A DNA stretch of 64,000 bases. Origin: ZC4RG29 sp035304385 (GTDB lineage: Bacteria > Bacteroidota > Bacteroidia > Cytophagales > Cyclobacteriaceae). This document shows positions 1 to 9,219 of this stretch, piece after piece (within the stretch, counting starts at the first letter, position 1; every line of letters begins with the position of its first letter). The translations under genes were made by a program, and so were the position numbers. The notes beneath the pieces are model-generated. The model saw nothing but the letters and a program-made list of their open reading frames with translations, was not told where the DNA came from and did no database searches. The stretch spans positions 62,001 through 126,000 of the forward strand of contig DATGQD010000036.1 of the NCBI GenBank assembly GCA_035304385.1, in the 5' to 3' direction.

Positions 1-1
1 C

Positions 2-1072
2 GGAACGATAGACACCTACGTACACACCACCTTCGGCACCATGAATCCTTTCGCAGGCACCTACGATGGAGATGCCATGCTGATTCATGCGCCGACTACG
101 GCATTCGCCAACCTCAAAGGTTTTTCGTTGGGTATGGTGAACCTTATAGCCGCCTATGAAGGCGAAAAGGTGGGCTTTGTGGCCGACCTCGTGTTCGGCC
201 CGCGCGGATCGGACGCGGTATTCGGATCGCCCTTTTACTCTTCTACGGGGCAAATTATTAACCAGATGTACGCCTACTGGAAGCCGTCGGATAATTTCAC
301 CCTCACGCTGGGTAACTTCAATACCTTCGTAGGCTATGAAGTGATTTCACCGGCGGTCAACTTCCACTACTCGACATCCTACATGTTTTCCTGGGGGCCA
401 TTTTCGCACACCGGGCTTAAAGGTAACCTGGAGTTCGGCGATGGCATGAACGTAATGCTTGCCGTAATGAACCCCACCGATCTGACGGAATTCAATCCGG
501 TAAACACATACACGCTCGGTGCGCAGATCGGCAAGTCGGGCGACGCAGGCGGCATTTACCTCAACCTGCTCTACGGCGATCAGGACGGGAAGCTTGACGC
601 CGATGTAGACCCCGACGGCACCGCGTCAATGGGAAATCTGTTTCAGGTCGACCTGACCGGAGGATGGGATCTCAGTGAAACGTTCTACCTGGGGTTAAAC
701 GCAACCTACAACCAGACATCGCCCGGCGAAATCGTTAACGGTTCCAACGTTGAAGATCTCGATGGCGACGCCGGCTCGTTCATGGGTGTTGCGCTGTACC
801 CCAAGCTCGCGCTTTCGGAAAACACAGCACTGGGTCTCCGCGTCGAATACTTCGCAATCAAGAACGACTATATCAATTTGTTTATGCTGGATAATGGCGA
901 CGGAAGTGTCATTGACGTGACGCTCTCCCTGAATCACACCATCGGTAACCTCACGTTTATCCCCGAAGTACGGATCGATAAAACATCGGAGGATTCGTTC
1001 ATCACCAAAGGGTTCGATGATGTCACCGATACGTTGATCTCGCTCAACTTTGCAGCCGTTTACAAATTTTAA
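2..1072 (+). CDS. Outer-membrane beta-barrel porin, 5'-truncated by window edge
   Basis: The reading frame is open from base 2, so the true start and signal peptide lie outside the window; the ATG at 41 is internal. The 356 visible residues are rich in alternating aromatic/polar strands separated by glycine/aspartate turns (for example the GDQDGKLDADVDPDG loop) and end in ...AAVYKF, a terminal phenylalanine typical of barrels handled by the BAM machinery. The DTY...AP-T-F-N pattern at the beginning resembles the BBP2/OmpL-like porin family of Bacteroidota. It would sit in the outer membrane and allow small solutes to diffuse. A glutamine synthetase gene follows 119 bp downstream on the same strand, which suggests but does not prove a role in nitrogen uptake. 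The substrate cannot be read from the sequence. Confidence 0.8.
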   Translation, partial: GTIDTYVHTTFGTMNPFAGTYDGDAMLIHAPTTAFANLKGFSLGMVNLIAAYEGEKVGFVADLVFGPRGSDAVFGSPFYSSTGQIINQMYAYWKPSDNFTLTLGNFNTFVGYEVISPAVNFHYSTSYMFSWGPFSHTGLKGNLEFGDGMNVMLAVMNPTDLTEFNPVNTYTLGAQIGKSGDAGGIYLNLLYGDQDGKLDADVDPDGTASMGNLFQVDLTGGWDLSETFYLGLNATYNQTSPGEIVNGSNVEDLDGDAGSFMGVALYPKLALSENTALGLRVEYFAIKNDYINLFMLDNGDGSVIDVTLSLNHTIGNLTFIPEVRIDKTSEDSFITKGFDDVTDTLISLNFAAVYKF

Positions 1073-1191
1073 TTGAAGCATAGGGTAAAATAAAATTTTG
1101 ATAAATCAATACGGGGGTAATTGCTAACCCCATATATTGGCGCGTCTTATACAACCTCACACCATGTTTCACTACTAATTCTCCATTTTAT

Positions 1192-2202
1192 ATGGCTAAA
1201 ACTAAGCTTGAGTACATCTGGCTGGATGGGTATTCACCCACCCAGAGTCTTCGCAGCAAGACTAAAATCGTTTCAAAATTCAGTGGTAAACTGTCAGAGT
1301 GCCCCATCTGGTCTTTCGACGGTAGCTCGACGCAACAGGCACCGGGTGGGTCTTCCGACTTGCTGCTAAAGCCCGTTGCACTCTTCCCTGACCCGGACCG
1401 GAAAGACGGATGGCTGGTGATGACCGAAGTACTTCACCCGGATGGGTCGCCCCATTCCACCAATGGCCGTGCCCTGATTGACGACGAAGACTCTGACTTC
1501 TGGTTTGGCTTCGAACAGGAATACTTCCTGTGGGATGATGCAACCAACAAGCCGCTTGGGTTTCCTGAGAAAGGTTTTCCCGGACCGCAAGGCCCCTACT
1601 ATTGCGGCGTAGGCGCTGGCAAAGCGTTTGGTCGTCACATCGTCGAAGATCACCTGGATCAGCTGATTGCAGCAGGCATTAACATCGAGGGTATAAACGC
1701 CGAAGTGGCTACAGGCCAGTGGGAGTTCCAGATCTTCGCTAAAGGCGCACGGGAAGCAGGCGACCAGGTATGGGTAGCCCGCTATCTGGCGGAACGGAAC
1801 GGCGAAAAGTACGGTGTCTCCATCAACTGGCATTGCAAACCCGTCCATGGCGACTGGAACGGATCGGGTATGCACGCCAATTTCTCCAACAGCACCTTGC
1901 GCGAAGCGGGGTCAAAGGAGGTCTTTGAAAAGATCTGCCGCGCATTCGAACCTGTCATTAGGGAGCACATCGAAGTATACGGTGCAGACAACCACCTTCG
2001 TCTGACCGGTCTTCATGAGACACAGTCGATCGACAAGTTCAGCTTCGGTGTATCCGACCGCGGTGCTTCTATCCGTATTCCAATCAGTACGGTTGAGAAT
2101 GGCTGGAAAGGATACCTCGAAGACAGGAGGCCTAACTCCTCCGCCGATCCTTACAAGGTCGCTGCACGTATTATTAGAACTGTTAAGTCGGCCGTATCTT
2201 AA
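1192..2202 (+). CDS. Glutamine synthetase, type II (eukaryote-like GSII)
   Basis: ATP-dependent amidation of glutamate with ammonia, a cytoplasmic enzyme of nitrogen assimilation. The 336-residue length fits GSII (about 340-370) and not GSI (about 450-470). Visible motifs are the beta-grasp segment with PIWSFDGSST, the metal/glutamate-binding EQEYFLWD, EVATGQWEFQI, the ATP/glutamate segment NGSGMHANFS, NHLRLTGLHET, and the arginine-rich DRGASIRIP and EDRRPNSSADPY segments. GSII lacks the adenylylation loop of GSI, so control is expected at transcription or by feedback. It stands alone behind a porin and is followed by a strong terminator. The ATG at 1192 is the first Met of the conserved N-terminus. 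Confidence 0.95.
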   Translation: MAKTKLEYIWLDGYSPTQSLRSKTKIVSKFSGKLSECPIWSFDGSSTQQAPGGSSDLLLKPVALFPDPDRKDGWLVMTEVLHPDGSPHSTNGRALIDDEDSDFWFGFEQEYFLWDDATNKPLGFPEKGFPGPQGPYYCGVGAGKAFGRHIVEDHLDQLIAAGINIEGINAEVATGQWEFQIFAKGAREAGDQVWVARYLAERNGEKYGVSINWHCKPVHGDWNGSGMHANFSNSTLREAGSKEVFEKICRAFEPVIREHIEVYGADNHLRLTGLHETQSIDKFSFGVSDRGASIRIPISTVENGWKGYLEDRRPNSSADPYKVAARIIRTVKSAVS

Positions 2203-2229
2203 TCGGGTATACGGTCGTGTAACCGCATG

Positions 2230-2267
2230 GCGTCGCATGAAGGAATTCGTGCGGCGTTATTTTTTTT
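2230..2267 (+). terminator. Intrinsic terminator after glutamine synthetase
   Basis: A stem of CGTCGCA (2231-2237) pairs with TGCGGCG (2250-2256), with one G-U pair, around a 12-nt loop. It is followed on the + strand by a run of eight Ts interrupted by one A. It lies 28 nt past the glutamine synthetase stop and abuts the convergent helicase stop codon at 2266-2268. Confidence 0.65.
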
Positions 2268-5200
2268 AAGACGTACCGTTGTCGTGCAGCCCGAGTATGC
2301 GAAGCATGTCGTTCTCTACGTTCCCGGCTCCAAGCCAGAAGTTACGGCTATACACCGATCTGAATTCCCACCGCATGCGGGTGAGTTGCTCCGGGGTATA
2401 GGCATGCGTGTCCTTCACTGAAAGGCTTTCAGAATAACGCTCATCGTCGGTAAGAATAGCGCCAAGCCAGGCGCCGTTTTGTTTCACGCACAGGTCCGTA
2501 TAGGGCAATACATCAGGAAGGAATTCGGACTGCGGAAAGCGCTCGCGTCCGAAACGTTCAAGATGGGTCTTCAGATACCATGAATCGGGATGGCGTTCGC
2601 CCGGATTTGTCCGCGGCACAAATTCACCCTCCTGAACGCTTTTGCAAAAGGTAAGGTATTCTTTCAACAGCTTAGGGCCTTTGTTGCGCGACTTCTCTGT
2701 CTTTAGTTGTTCAGGCCAGATGCTCGATACGATAATGATGTGCTGGCGTGCGCGCGTAACCGCCACGTTCAGCCGGTTTTCACCGCCAGCAAGATTCAGG
2801 CTACCGAACTGCATGACCATCTTACCCCGTTTGTCGGGTGCGTATCCCACCGAGAAAATAATGACATCCTTTTCGTCACCCTGAACATTCTCGATGTTCT
2901 TGACGAAAAGCGAATCGGGCAACTCCACATTGCGCTGCACGGCTTCCGCTTCGAGAAGATCCAGGATAAGATATTGCTGTTCCGCGTTGAACGTCACGAC
3001 ACCGACGTCAAGCTCAGGACGTTCTGTCAAAAGATGAAACACCTGCTCCACGACGGTTTCGGCTTCCACCAGGTTGCGGTTACTTTCCCATACACCGTCG
3101 ACTTTCACATACCGGATTGCCGGCTCGTTACGGTTCAGCAAATGCCGGTCCGGCAATTGCCTCAGGTTGCCGTCATAAAAATGGCGATTCGAGAAATCGA
3201 TCAACTCCGGAGAACGGCTCCGATAGTGGCCCTGCAAACTAACGCCCTCCAGGTAGCGTTCGGCCAGTTCAAGAAGCGAATCCACTTCCGTATCCGGCTC
3301 ATCAGGATCCTCCTCTTCCCATCTCACCTGGTACAATTCGAAAGGCCTGAGCTGTTTGACATCGCCGGCAATGACGACCTGCTTGCCACGGTACATCGCA
3401 GGTATGCCGCGTTCGGCAAAACACTGTGAAGCCTCGTCGAAAATCACCAGGTCGAAGATTTCCTTCATGGGAAAGATGGCAGACACAGCTTCCGGCGATG
3501 CCAGCCAGCAGGGCACCAGACGAAGGAGTTCGCCCTGCATTTCGGTCACCACCTTGCGGAGCGGCCACAGCTTTTTCTGTTTGGTGACCTGATGATGCAG
3601 ATCGCGGTACGTCACGCGGTTGTTCAGTCGGTTGTACTCGATCTCATCGTAGACCTGTTCACGTGTTCTCAATAGAATGATGTCGCGGCTTAACCGCTGC
3701 TTCTCGCGTACAAGCTGCCATAGCTCAGCCTGAAGCTCCTCCATGCGTGTCGAGGAAACGATACGAAGTATGGGATACTTGTTTTCGATGTAGTCGATCC
3801 AGTGAAGCGACAGACTGTTGCGCAACAGGGCTTCGAGTTTATCATAGGTCCACCATCCGAGGTCGTTGTGCAACTTGTGAATCACTTCCACTTCCGTCTC
3901 GGTAAGGCCTTCCTTCAACTTGTCGAACTCACACAAGCTGTCAAAGTCGCGCTTAAGAGTATCGACAAACTCGTCGGCAAGACTGGGATCATGGATCAGC
4001 TGTCGGATCTGGAAAGGTGTAAGGTTCTTGACCCAGTTGATTTTCTTCCCCGGGATCTCACTGCATATGCTGAGAAGCTGATGAAATATGCGGTTGAAAT
4101 CGTAACGCGTTAACGTAGTCGGGTCAATCAGTTCATTGACTTCGCGGATGGTGTTGAAGATGATCTTGGCCCGAACAGCAAGCTTCTCACGTTCAAACCA
4201 ACGACGCATGTGAAACTTGCGGTAGTCTTTGGGGAAGTCCATAAGCCACGGCTTTTGCTTTAATGCCGTGAAATGATGCTCAATGTTCAGGCGACTATCC
4301 AGCTTCTTTTCGAGTTCTTTGAAACCCTCCTTTGAATACTCCAGGTGGTTGGCTGAAAGCACATTGCGCAGATAGGTCTTGTCGCCCGAGAAATGCCACC
4401 TCAGGAAACGGAACAGACTGCGCCGCGCCAGCATGCATTGGCGGAGTACCTGCTGCAGCTTTCCAAGTTCCTCCGGCGGCGTATGAATCTCAGGACCCGG
4501 CCCCTCGTAACAACTCATGAGGACACGCTCCGTGTTGGCAAGCCACAAAAGACTCGTCTCCTCGTCCGGCACCCGCAACATGTGCAGGAAGTAAGTGTAC
4601 GTCTCATCATCCTTCAACACGCTGAGCATACCCAGTATGTCGTCTTCCCTTCCCAGCAGCGACTCACAGTCTTCCAGTGAGAGCGCAGAAGGTAGTACGC
4701 TGACAATTTTCTTCGCAATAGTTGCCTGAAACACGGGAATCTCACGGACAGCACGAATGATTTCATTCATGTCGGAGCGTTGCATTCCCGCGAACGACTT
4801 GCGGTTGTTCCACACGTAACGGTCGCGCACAAACTTCTCCGCATACCCGGCATAGCTTTTCATCTTGCGGAGAAAGTCGTCCAGGTCGTGGAATTTAAAA
4901 TACTGATACTCCTGCTTGAGGTTGACCGCGTCGCCAGCGGGATCGGAAGTAAGATACAGCTGCTTTACAGGCAGACCGCATTCTGAATCATCGTACAGCA
5001 CGCGTCGGAATTCTTCCAGCTCTTCAACCACCGCATCGATCCTCCGGCACAGTTGAACGAACCTGCGTTCCATGTGAATGATGTCCACGCTGCGGTTGCG
5101 TGCCCTGTAGTCGTCAATGCGATCGATCTGTCGGGCAATCTTTGTAAAGATCTCCCTGCGGTCGTTGCGAAAGTCGTGGACCAGTCCAAGGAAATCATCC

Positions 5201-6291
5201 ATATCGATTTCCTGAAGCCGCCGATACACCACATCGAGCGCCGCTCTTTTCTGACAAACCACCAGGACTTTCTTCCCTGAGGCGACGGCATCAGCAACGA
5301 GATTGCAGATCAATTGAGACTTGCCGGTTCCCGGAGGACCCTGCACCACGATAGACTTACCCGCCTTGGTCTTCTTGATAGCGTTCTCCTGCCAGGCATC
5401 GGTTTCAAACGGAATGTACAGCCGTTCCTCCCGAATAACTTCTTCCTCCTGGGCGGGCACCTCTTCCTGTTCAGGCACGTTGCGAAGGAAGAAAGCATCA
5501 ATGTCGCTGAAGTTCTCAACGTCAATCAGGTACTTATAGTCCGCCACCAGTTGCGAACCCGCCTGAGGGAATATTCCCAGAACAGCTTCCGGAAACAAGG
5601 TCAGAGCGCCGACATGATTGGAGGCGTCGAAGTCCGCTTTCTTGAACTCGGCGAACGGTGTCAGTTCGTCCCGGAAATTATCGGGGTTGAAATTCAGTTG
5701 GACCTTGTCCTGCAACAACTGGTATAACTGGGTTCGCCACACGGTGCTGTCCTTGTCGAAATCCTCGAAATTAGTTTCAAGGAGATCGTCGGGCAGGTCT
5801 ACCTTATTGAAGTAGGCATATGCAAGCGCAAACGATTTGTTGAGGACAATACCGGCGTCACGCCGCGGTTCTACGATCCAATCGTTGCGCGACTGTTTCA
5901 GGTTTACGGGAAAGAAGAGCAAGGGCGCCCGTATCAGTGTGCCGTCCATCAGCTTTCCGCGAACAAACGGCCAGCCTATATGGAGGTCGTTGGATCCGCG
6001 TTCTTCAAAGATGAAACGGTCGAGTCGTTGCAGACGCTTAAGCCGTTCACTTACCTCGTTGTTTGCTTCCACCCTACTGTCGAGCACCTGGCAAACTTTT
6101 GCGGCCTTTCCGGCCAGCAGCGCTGCGATCACATGAAACGAAGGCTTGTGGTCAAGCAGGTTGAACTTATGTACGTCTATAAACTGCTCCTTAGGCAACC
6201 GCAAAAGGAGTATCGAGCGGTTGTTTGCCGTCAGGTTAGTAAGACGGTTCAGGTACGTCTGAAAGATATTTCGGGTCTTGACTCGGGCCAC
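2266..6291 (-). CDS. Large SF1 helicase (UPF1/DNA2-like AAA ATPase with DUF4011-like N-terminus)
   Basis: A 1341-residue protein. The N-terminal ~300 residues resemble the DUF4011-type region that precedes UPF1-like helicases. Walker A GPPGTGKS is at about residues 318-325, a Walker B/DEAS box (VIFDEASQC) at about 949-957, followed by motif III (VIAGDVKQLRP) and the C-terminal helicase motifs LQGHYRSRSPELIDFSN and NVAVTRARQHIIIV. About 600 residues of charged, probably helical, sequence separate motifs I and II. The last ~130 residues resemble the Vsr/DUF559-like nuclease fold that often ends such helicases, but the catalytic acidic residues look altered. A helix-hairpin-helix gene ends 18 nt upstream, so both are probably cotranscribed. 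A DNA or RNA unwinding role in repair is likely; the exact substrate is unknown. Confidence 0.85.
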   Translation of the reverse strand: MARVKTRNIFQTYLNRLTNLTANNRSILLLRLPKEQFIDVHKFNLLDHKPSFHVIAALLAGKAAKVCQVLDSRVEANNEVSERLKRLQRLDRFIFEERGSNDLHIGWPFVRGKLMDGTLIRAPLLFFPVNLKQSRNDWIVEPRRDAGIVLNKSFALAYAYFNKVDLPDDLLETNFEDFDKDSTVWRTQLYQLLQDKVQLNFNPDNFRDELTPFAEFKKADFDASNHVGALTLFPEAVLGIFPQAGSQLVADYKYLIDVENFSDIDAFFLRNVPEQEEVPAQEEEVIREERLYIPFETDAWQENAIKKTKAGKSIVVQGPPGTGKSQLICNLVADAVASGKKVLVVCQKRAALDVVYRRLQEIDMDDFLGLVHDFRNDRREIFTKIARQIDRIDDYRARNRSVDIIHMERRFVQLCRRIDAVVEELEEFRRVLYDDSECGLPVKQLYLTSDPAGDAVNLKQEYQYFKFHDLDDFLRKMKSYAGYAEKFVRDRYVWNNRKSFAGMQRSDMNEIIRAVREIPVFQATIAKKIVSVLPSALSLEDCESLLGREDDILGMLSVLKDDETYTYFLHMLRVPDEETSLLWLANTERVLMSCYEGPGPEIHTPPEELGKLQQVLRQCMLARRSLFRFLRWHFSGDKTYLRNVLSANHLEYSKEGFKELEKKLDSRLNIEHHFTALKQKPWLMDFPKDYRKFHMRRWFEREKLAVRAKIIFNTIREVNELIDPTTLTRYDFNRIFHQLLSICSEIPGKKINWVKNLTPFQIRQLIHDPSLADEFVDTLKRDFDSLCEFDKLKEGLTETEVEVIHKLHNDLGWWTYDKLEALLRNSLSLHWIDYIENKYPILRIVSSTRMEELQAELWQLVREKQRLSRDIILLRTREQVYDEIEYNRLNNRVTYRDLHHQVTKQKKLWPLRKVVTEMQGELLRLVPCWLASPEAVSAIFPMKEIFDLVIFDEASQCFAERGIPAMYRGKQVVIAGDVKQLRPFELYQVRWEEEDPDEPDTEVDSLLELAERYLEGVSLQGHYRSRSPELIDFSNRHFYDGNLRQLPDRHLLNRNEPAIRYVKVDGVWESNRNLVEAETVVEQVFHLLTERPELDVGVVTFNAEQQYLILDLLEAEAVQRNVELPDSLFVKNIENVQGDEKDVIIFSVGYAPDKRGKMVMQFGSLNLAGGENRLNVAVTRARQHIIIVSSIWPEQLKTEKSRNKGPKLLKEYLTFCKSVQEGEFVPRTNPGERHPDSWYLKTHLERFGRERFPQSEFLPDVLPYTDLCVKQNGAWLGAILTDDERYSESLSVKDTHAYTPEQLTRMRWEFRSVYSRNFWLGAGNVENDMLRILGLHDNGTS

Positions 6292-6309
6292 GGTTGGAGC
6301 AAATTTATC

Positions 6310-7203
6310 TTAATCTACCGCCAGATAGGAACTTATCCGCCGATACACCGAGTCGTCTACCTGGTGAATTTGCCGCAGGTCTTCGAGATCCTGAAATGGC
6401 CCGTGCTGAAAGCGGTACGTCACGATAAGCCTGGCCAGCGTCCGCCCGATATAGGGATGACGCGACAGGTGGTATTCGTCCATATTATTCACATCCAGCT
6501 TAACCGGGGTGAATTCCTTTCCGATAAAGGCGGTTTCACGCAAGGCCCCGATGGCGGCCGAGTCAAGGCGAAAAACCTCGTGGAGCTGATTCATACTTAC
6601 AAATCCACCCAAACGTTCGCGGTAGCGTACAATTCTTGATGCCAGGACCGATCCGATGCCACGTATTGCCTTGAGTTGAGATGTGTCGGCGGCGTTCAGG
6701 TCAAACCGCACCGGGGCGCGGTGTTCCGCCCCTCCTTGCTCTCTTCGCGGGTATACGCGCACGCGTTCAGGGAGCTCGATATAGGCATACAACCGCTCAT
6801 AAACGGCGGTATCCATCCCATAAATGCGCAATAGGTCTGACTTTTTGCGGAAAGTACCGCCCGACTGCCGGTACCGGACTATCCGGCGCGCTACACCGGG
6901 CGGGAACCCAAGACGTTCCAGGTCGTGCTGGGCCGCCTGGTTTGGGTTAAAACTGAACGCTTCACGCACGGCTGGCGCCTCGCGCACCATTACGGGGGCT
7001 CCGGCTTCTCGAAATAAGCCCTCAAGACTGTCCAGGATAGCGGCTTCCCGCGAGAAGTCAGGAGTTGCTGCCGGAAAAAAGAACCGGGCAACAGGCTGCG
7101 AAAAAAGAGCGACGACCATAAGTGGTAAAAGGATTAAGAATCCATTCGTTTCTCTACGGGAAAACCCAAAGAGGAACCGGATCCATTTCCGGATTGTATG
7201 CAT
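6310..7203 (-). CDS. Membrane-anchored helix-hairpin-helix (ComEA-like) protein
   Basis: 297 residues. One hydrophobic segment (about 22-43) follows a basic N-terminus, giving a single membrane anchor or uncleaved signal. Three helix-hairpin-helix pairs follow: around FNPNQAAQHDLERLGFPP, FDLNAADTSQLKAIRGIG and LDVNNMDEYHLSRHPYIG. Each is followed by the A-x-x-I-V-x-Y-R segment typical of the ComEA family. In ComEA such repeats bind double-stranded DNA during uptake; in Bacteroidota this multi-repeat form is common without a demonstrated function. It lies 18 nt upstream of the large helicase on the same strand, so a shared DNA-related role is plausible inference. No complete set of com genes is visible here. 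Confidence 0.8.
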   Translation of the reverse strand: MHTIRKWIRFLFGFSRRETNGFLILLPLMVVALFSQPVARFFFPAATPDFSREAAILDSLEGLFREAGAPVMVREAPAVREAFSFNPNQAAQHDLERLGFPPGVARRIVRYRQSGGTFRKKSDLLRIYGMDTAVYERLYAYIELPERVRVYPRREQGGAEHRAPVRFDLNAADTSQLKAIRGIGSVLASRIVRYRERLGGFVSMNQLHEVFRLDSAAIGALRETAFIGKEFTPVKLDVNNMDEYHLSRHPYIGRTLARLIVTYRFQHGPFQDLEDLRQIHQVDDSVYRRISSYLAVD

Positions 7204-7426
7204 TCTGAGAGGGTTTTAGGTCGATTGGTCCTTAATATCCTGAAAACTTGCCACCCCGGCAAACCGTTGTCGGCGGGAGGGATGGCGGTGAAAAAAGGTG
7301 ATATTGCGTATGCCTGCCGAGACCGGGTACACGTATACCTCTTGGCGCGAGGCGGACGAACTATTTGAAATGATTCTAAATTACGAATAGGCTGATATTC
7401 GTCATCCACAAATCTCGATCGCGCAG

Positions 7427-7434
7427 TAGTTTTG
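7427..7434 (+). promoter_or_regulatory. Candidate -7 promoter element for hemA
   Basis: TAGTTTTG matches the Bacteroidota -7 consensus TAnnTTTG and ends 12 nt before the hemA ATG, implying a very short leader. I see no clear -33 TTG at the usual spacing. The rest of the 243-bp divergent gap (7204-7446) shows no gene. Confidence 0.4.
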
Positions 7435-7446
7435 TAGGTTAAGAGT

Positions 7447-8712
7447 ATGCAAGAGAATTTCAGAGCCCTCATCCTGACGTACAAGATGGCGCCGGTAGCG
7501 GTGAGGGAACAGGTATCCCTGAATGAGGAAGGCGTCAAGAGTTTATTGACCTTCGCGCAGTCGTATACTACGGCGTCGGATGTGCTGGTGGTATCGACCT
7601 GCAACCGTACAGAAATATACTATCAGGCGGAGCAAAACCACCGTGGAGAGTTTCTCAAGGGTCTTCATTTGATCAAAGGAATTTCCGCCGAGGAAGCGGA
7701 TGGCTATTTTATCGATTTGCAGGGCGAAGACGCCATTCGGCACCTGTTTGACGTAGCCATCGGTCTTGATGCCCAGATTATCGGCGACCTCCAGGTGAGC
7801 GGGCAGGTCAAGAACGCCTATCAATGGAGCGCTGACATGAATATGGCCGGGCCATTCCTTCACCGGCTCATGCATACCATCTTCTTCACGAACAAGCGTG
7901 TCGTTCAGGAAACGAGCTTCCGTGACGGGGCTGCGTCGCTGTCATACGCGACTACAGAGATGATACAGGACCTGTCGGGAAGCCGTCGGGCGAGGATACT
8001 TGTGCTGGGCGTTGGCGAGATTGGCCAGGACGTCGTGCGCAACCTTATCGATCATGACTTCGACCCACAGCAGGTGGTGGTTCTTAACCGTACCCCTGAG
8101 AGAGCCCGCAAGCTCGCAGAAGAGGGAGGTTTCAGGTTTGGCGGTCTCGACGCGCTGGCTGAAGAAATCGCCCAGGCCGACATCGTGGTAAGCTCGGTGT
8201 CAGGGACTGGTCCTCTCATTACCCCTGACGTTCTGGGAGGCTCGCTGCTGTCACACAAGTTCTTTATTGACCTTTCTGTCCCGCGCAGCGTCGACCCCGC
8301 GCTCGAACAAATCCCTGGCGTAATCCTGTACAACCTGGATGAGATCACAGAAAAGACGCAGGAGGCCGTAAGCCGCCGCAAGGCTGCCATCCCGAAAGTT
8401 CAGGAGATTATCGGGGAAGCGCTGAGCGAGTTTGAGGATTGGGCCCGCGAAATGATTGTTAGCCCCACCATTCAAAAACTGAAGAATACCCTGGAACAGA
8501 TTCGTAAGGAGGAACTTGCGCGTTACCTCAAGAACGCCACTCCCTCGGAAGCGGCGCGTCTCGACGAAATGAGCCGGTCCTTTATGCAGAAAATACTGAA
8601 GTATCCTGTATTGCATCTCAAGGCGGCTTGCCGGCGCGGCGACTCCGAATCTATTTCTGAACTGCTTCACGATCTGTTCAACCTGGAAAGGGTGAGGGAG
8701 AAAAAATCCTAA
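7447..8712 (+). CDS. hemA: Glutamyl-tRNA reductase
   Basis: NADPH-dependent reduction of glutamyl-tRNA(Glu) to glutamate-1-semialdehyde, the first committed step of C5-pathway tetrapyrrole synthesis, in the cytoplasm. The catalytic cysteine is C52 within the VVSTCNRTE motif. The substrate-binding region continues through DVAIGLDAQIIGDLQVSGQVK. The NADPH-binding Rossmann segment RILVLGVGEIGQDVVRNL is near residues 180-197, and the C-terminal helical dimerisation domain follows. The 421-residue length is normal. The gene starts a rightward group: an ECF sigma factor gene begins 15 nt after its stop, an unusual partner that suggests cotranscription. Bacteroidota lack the ALA synthase route, so this gene should be essential for haem and for any sirohaem. 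Confidence 0.96.
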   Translation: MQENFRALILTYKMAPVAVREQVSLNEEGVKSLLTFAQSYTTASDVLVVSTCNRTEIYYQAEQNHRGEFLKGLHLIKGISAEEADGYFIDLQGEDAIRHLFDVAIGLDAQIIGDLQVSGQVKNAYQWSADMNMAGPFLHRLMHTIFFTNKRVVQETSFRDGAASLSYATTEMIQDLSGSRRARILVLGVGEIGQDVVRNLIDHDFDPQQVVVLNRTPERARKLAEEGGFRFGGLDALAEEIAQADIVVSSVSGTGPLITPDVLGGSLLSHKFFIDLSVPRSVDPALEQIPGVILYNLDEITEKTQEAVSRRKAAIPKVQEIIGEALSEFEDWAREMIVSPTIQKLKNTLEQIRKEELARYLKNATPSEAARLDEMSRSFMQKILKYPVLHLKAACRRGDSESISELLHDLFNLERVREKKS

Positions 8713-8727
8713 TCATTCACCCTTCCA

Positions 8728-9216
8728 TTGGCGCCGGAAGAGAAAAACTTCGTTCAACTCGTTAACCAGCATCAGGGCCTGATTCACAAGGTGGCACTGA
8801 TGTACGAAGCTGATCCGGAAGCGCGGAACGATCTGTTTCAGGAAATTGTACTTCAACTCTGGAGGTCATTTCCAACATTCCGGGGCGAGGCGAAGATCAC
8901 CACCTGGATGTACCGGATCGCCCTTAACACCGCCATCTCCGGATTGCGGAAAAAAAATCGAAAGCCCCCTACCGAAGACATTCACGACGGCCACCTGAAT
9001 ATTTCTGAGACTCCGGACCCCGACCAGGAGGAAAACCTGCAGCGGCTCCAATGGGCCATACGGCAACTCTCCGAAATTGACCGCGCTATGATCCTGATGG
9101 CGCTGGAAGAGGTACCCTACGACGAAATCGCTGAAACTATGGGCATTACCCAAAACAATGTACGCGTCAGGATGAACCGCATACGGGAGCGCCTGCGCAA
9201 ACTTATGACAGCCTGA
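8728..9216 (+). CDS. ECF-type RNA polymerase sigma factor
   Basis: 162 residues, the usual ECF size. Region 2 (about residues 10-80) has DLFQEIVLQLWRSFPTF and TWMYRIALNTAI. Region 4 (about 105-160) has the helix-turn-helix PYDEIAETMGITQNNVRVRMNRIRERL. The start is a TTG at 8728; the first in-frame ATG is 25 codons further and would remove part of region 2, so TTG is the better choice. It begins 15 nt after hemA and ends 3 nt before a membrane-protein gene that is probably its anti-sigma partner. The regulon cannot be deduced. Confidence 0.88.
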   Translation: MAPEEKNFVQLVNQHQGLIHKVALMYEADPEARNDLFQEIVLQLWRSFPTFRGEAKITTWMYRIALNTAISGLRKKNRKPPTEDIHDGHLNISETPDPDQEENLQRLQWAIRQLSEIDRAMILMALEEVPYDEIAETMGITQNNVRVRMNRIRERLRKLMTA

Positions 9217-9219
9217 TCT

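Noticed and set aside
5980..6639. Open frame of 219 codons on the + strand spanning the helicase/HhH junction
   Set aside because: Antisense to two well-supported genes and without a known domain.
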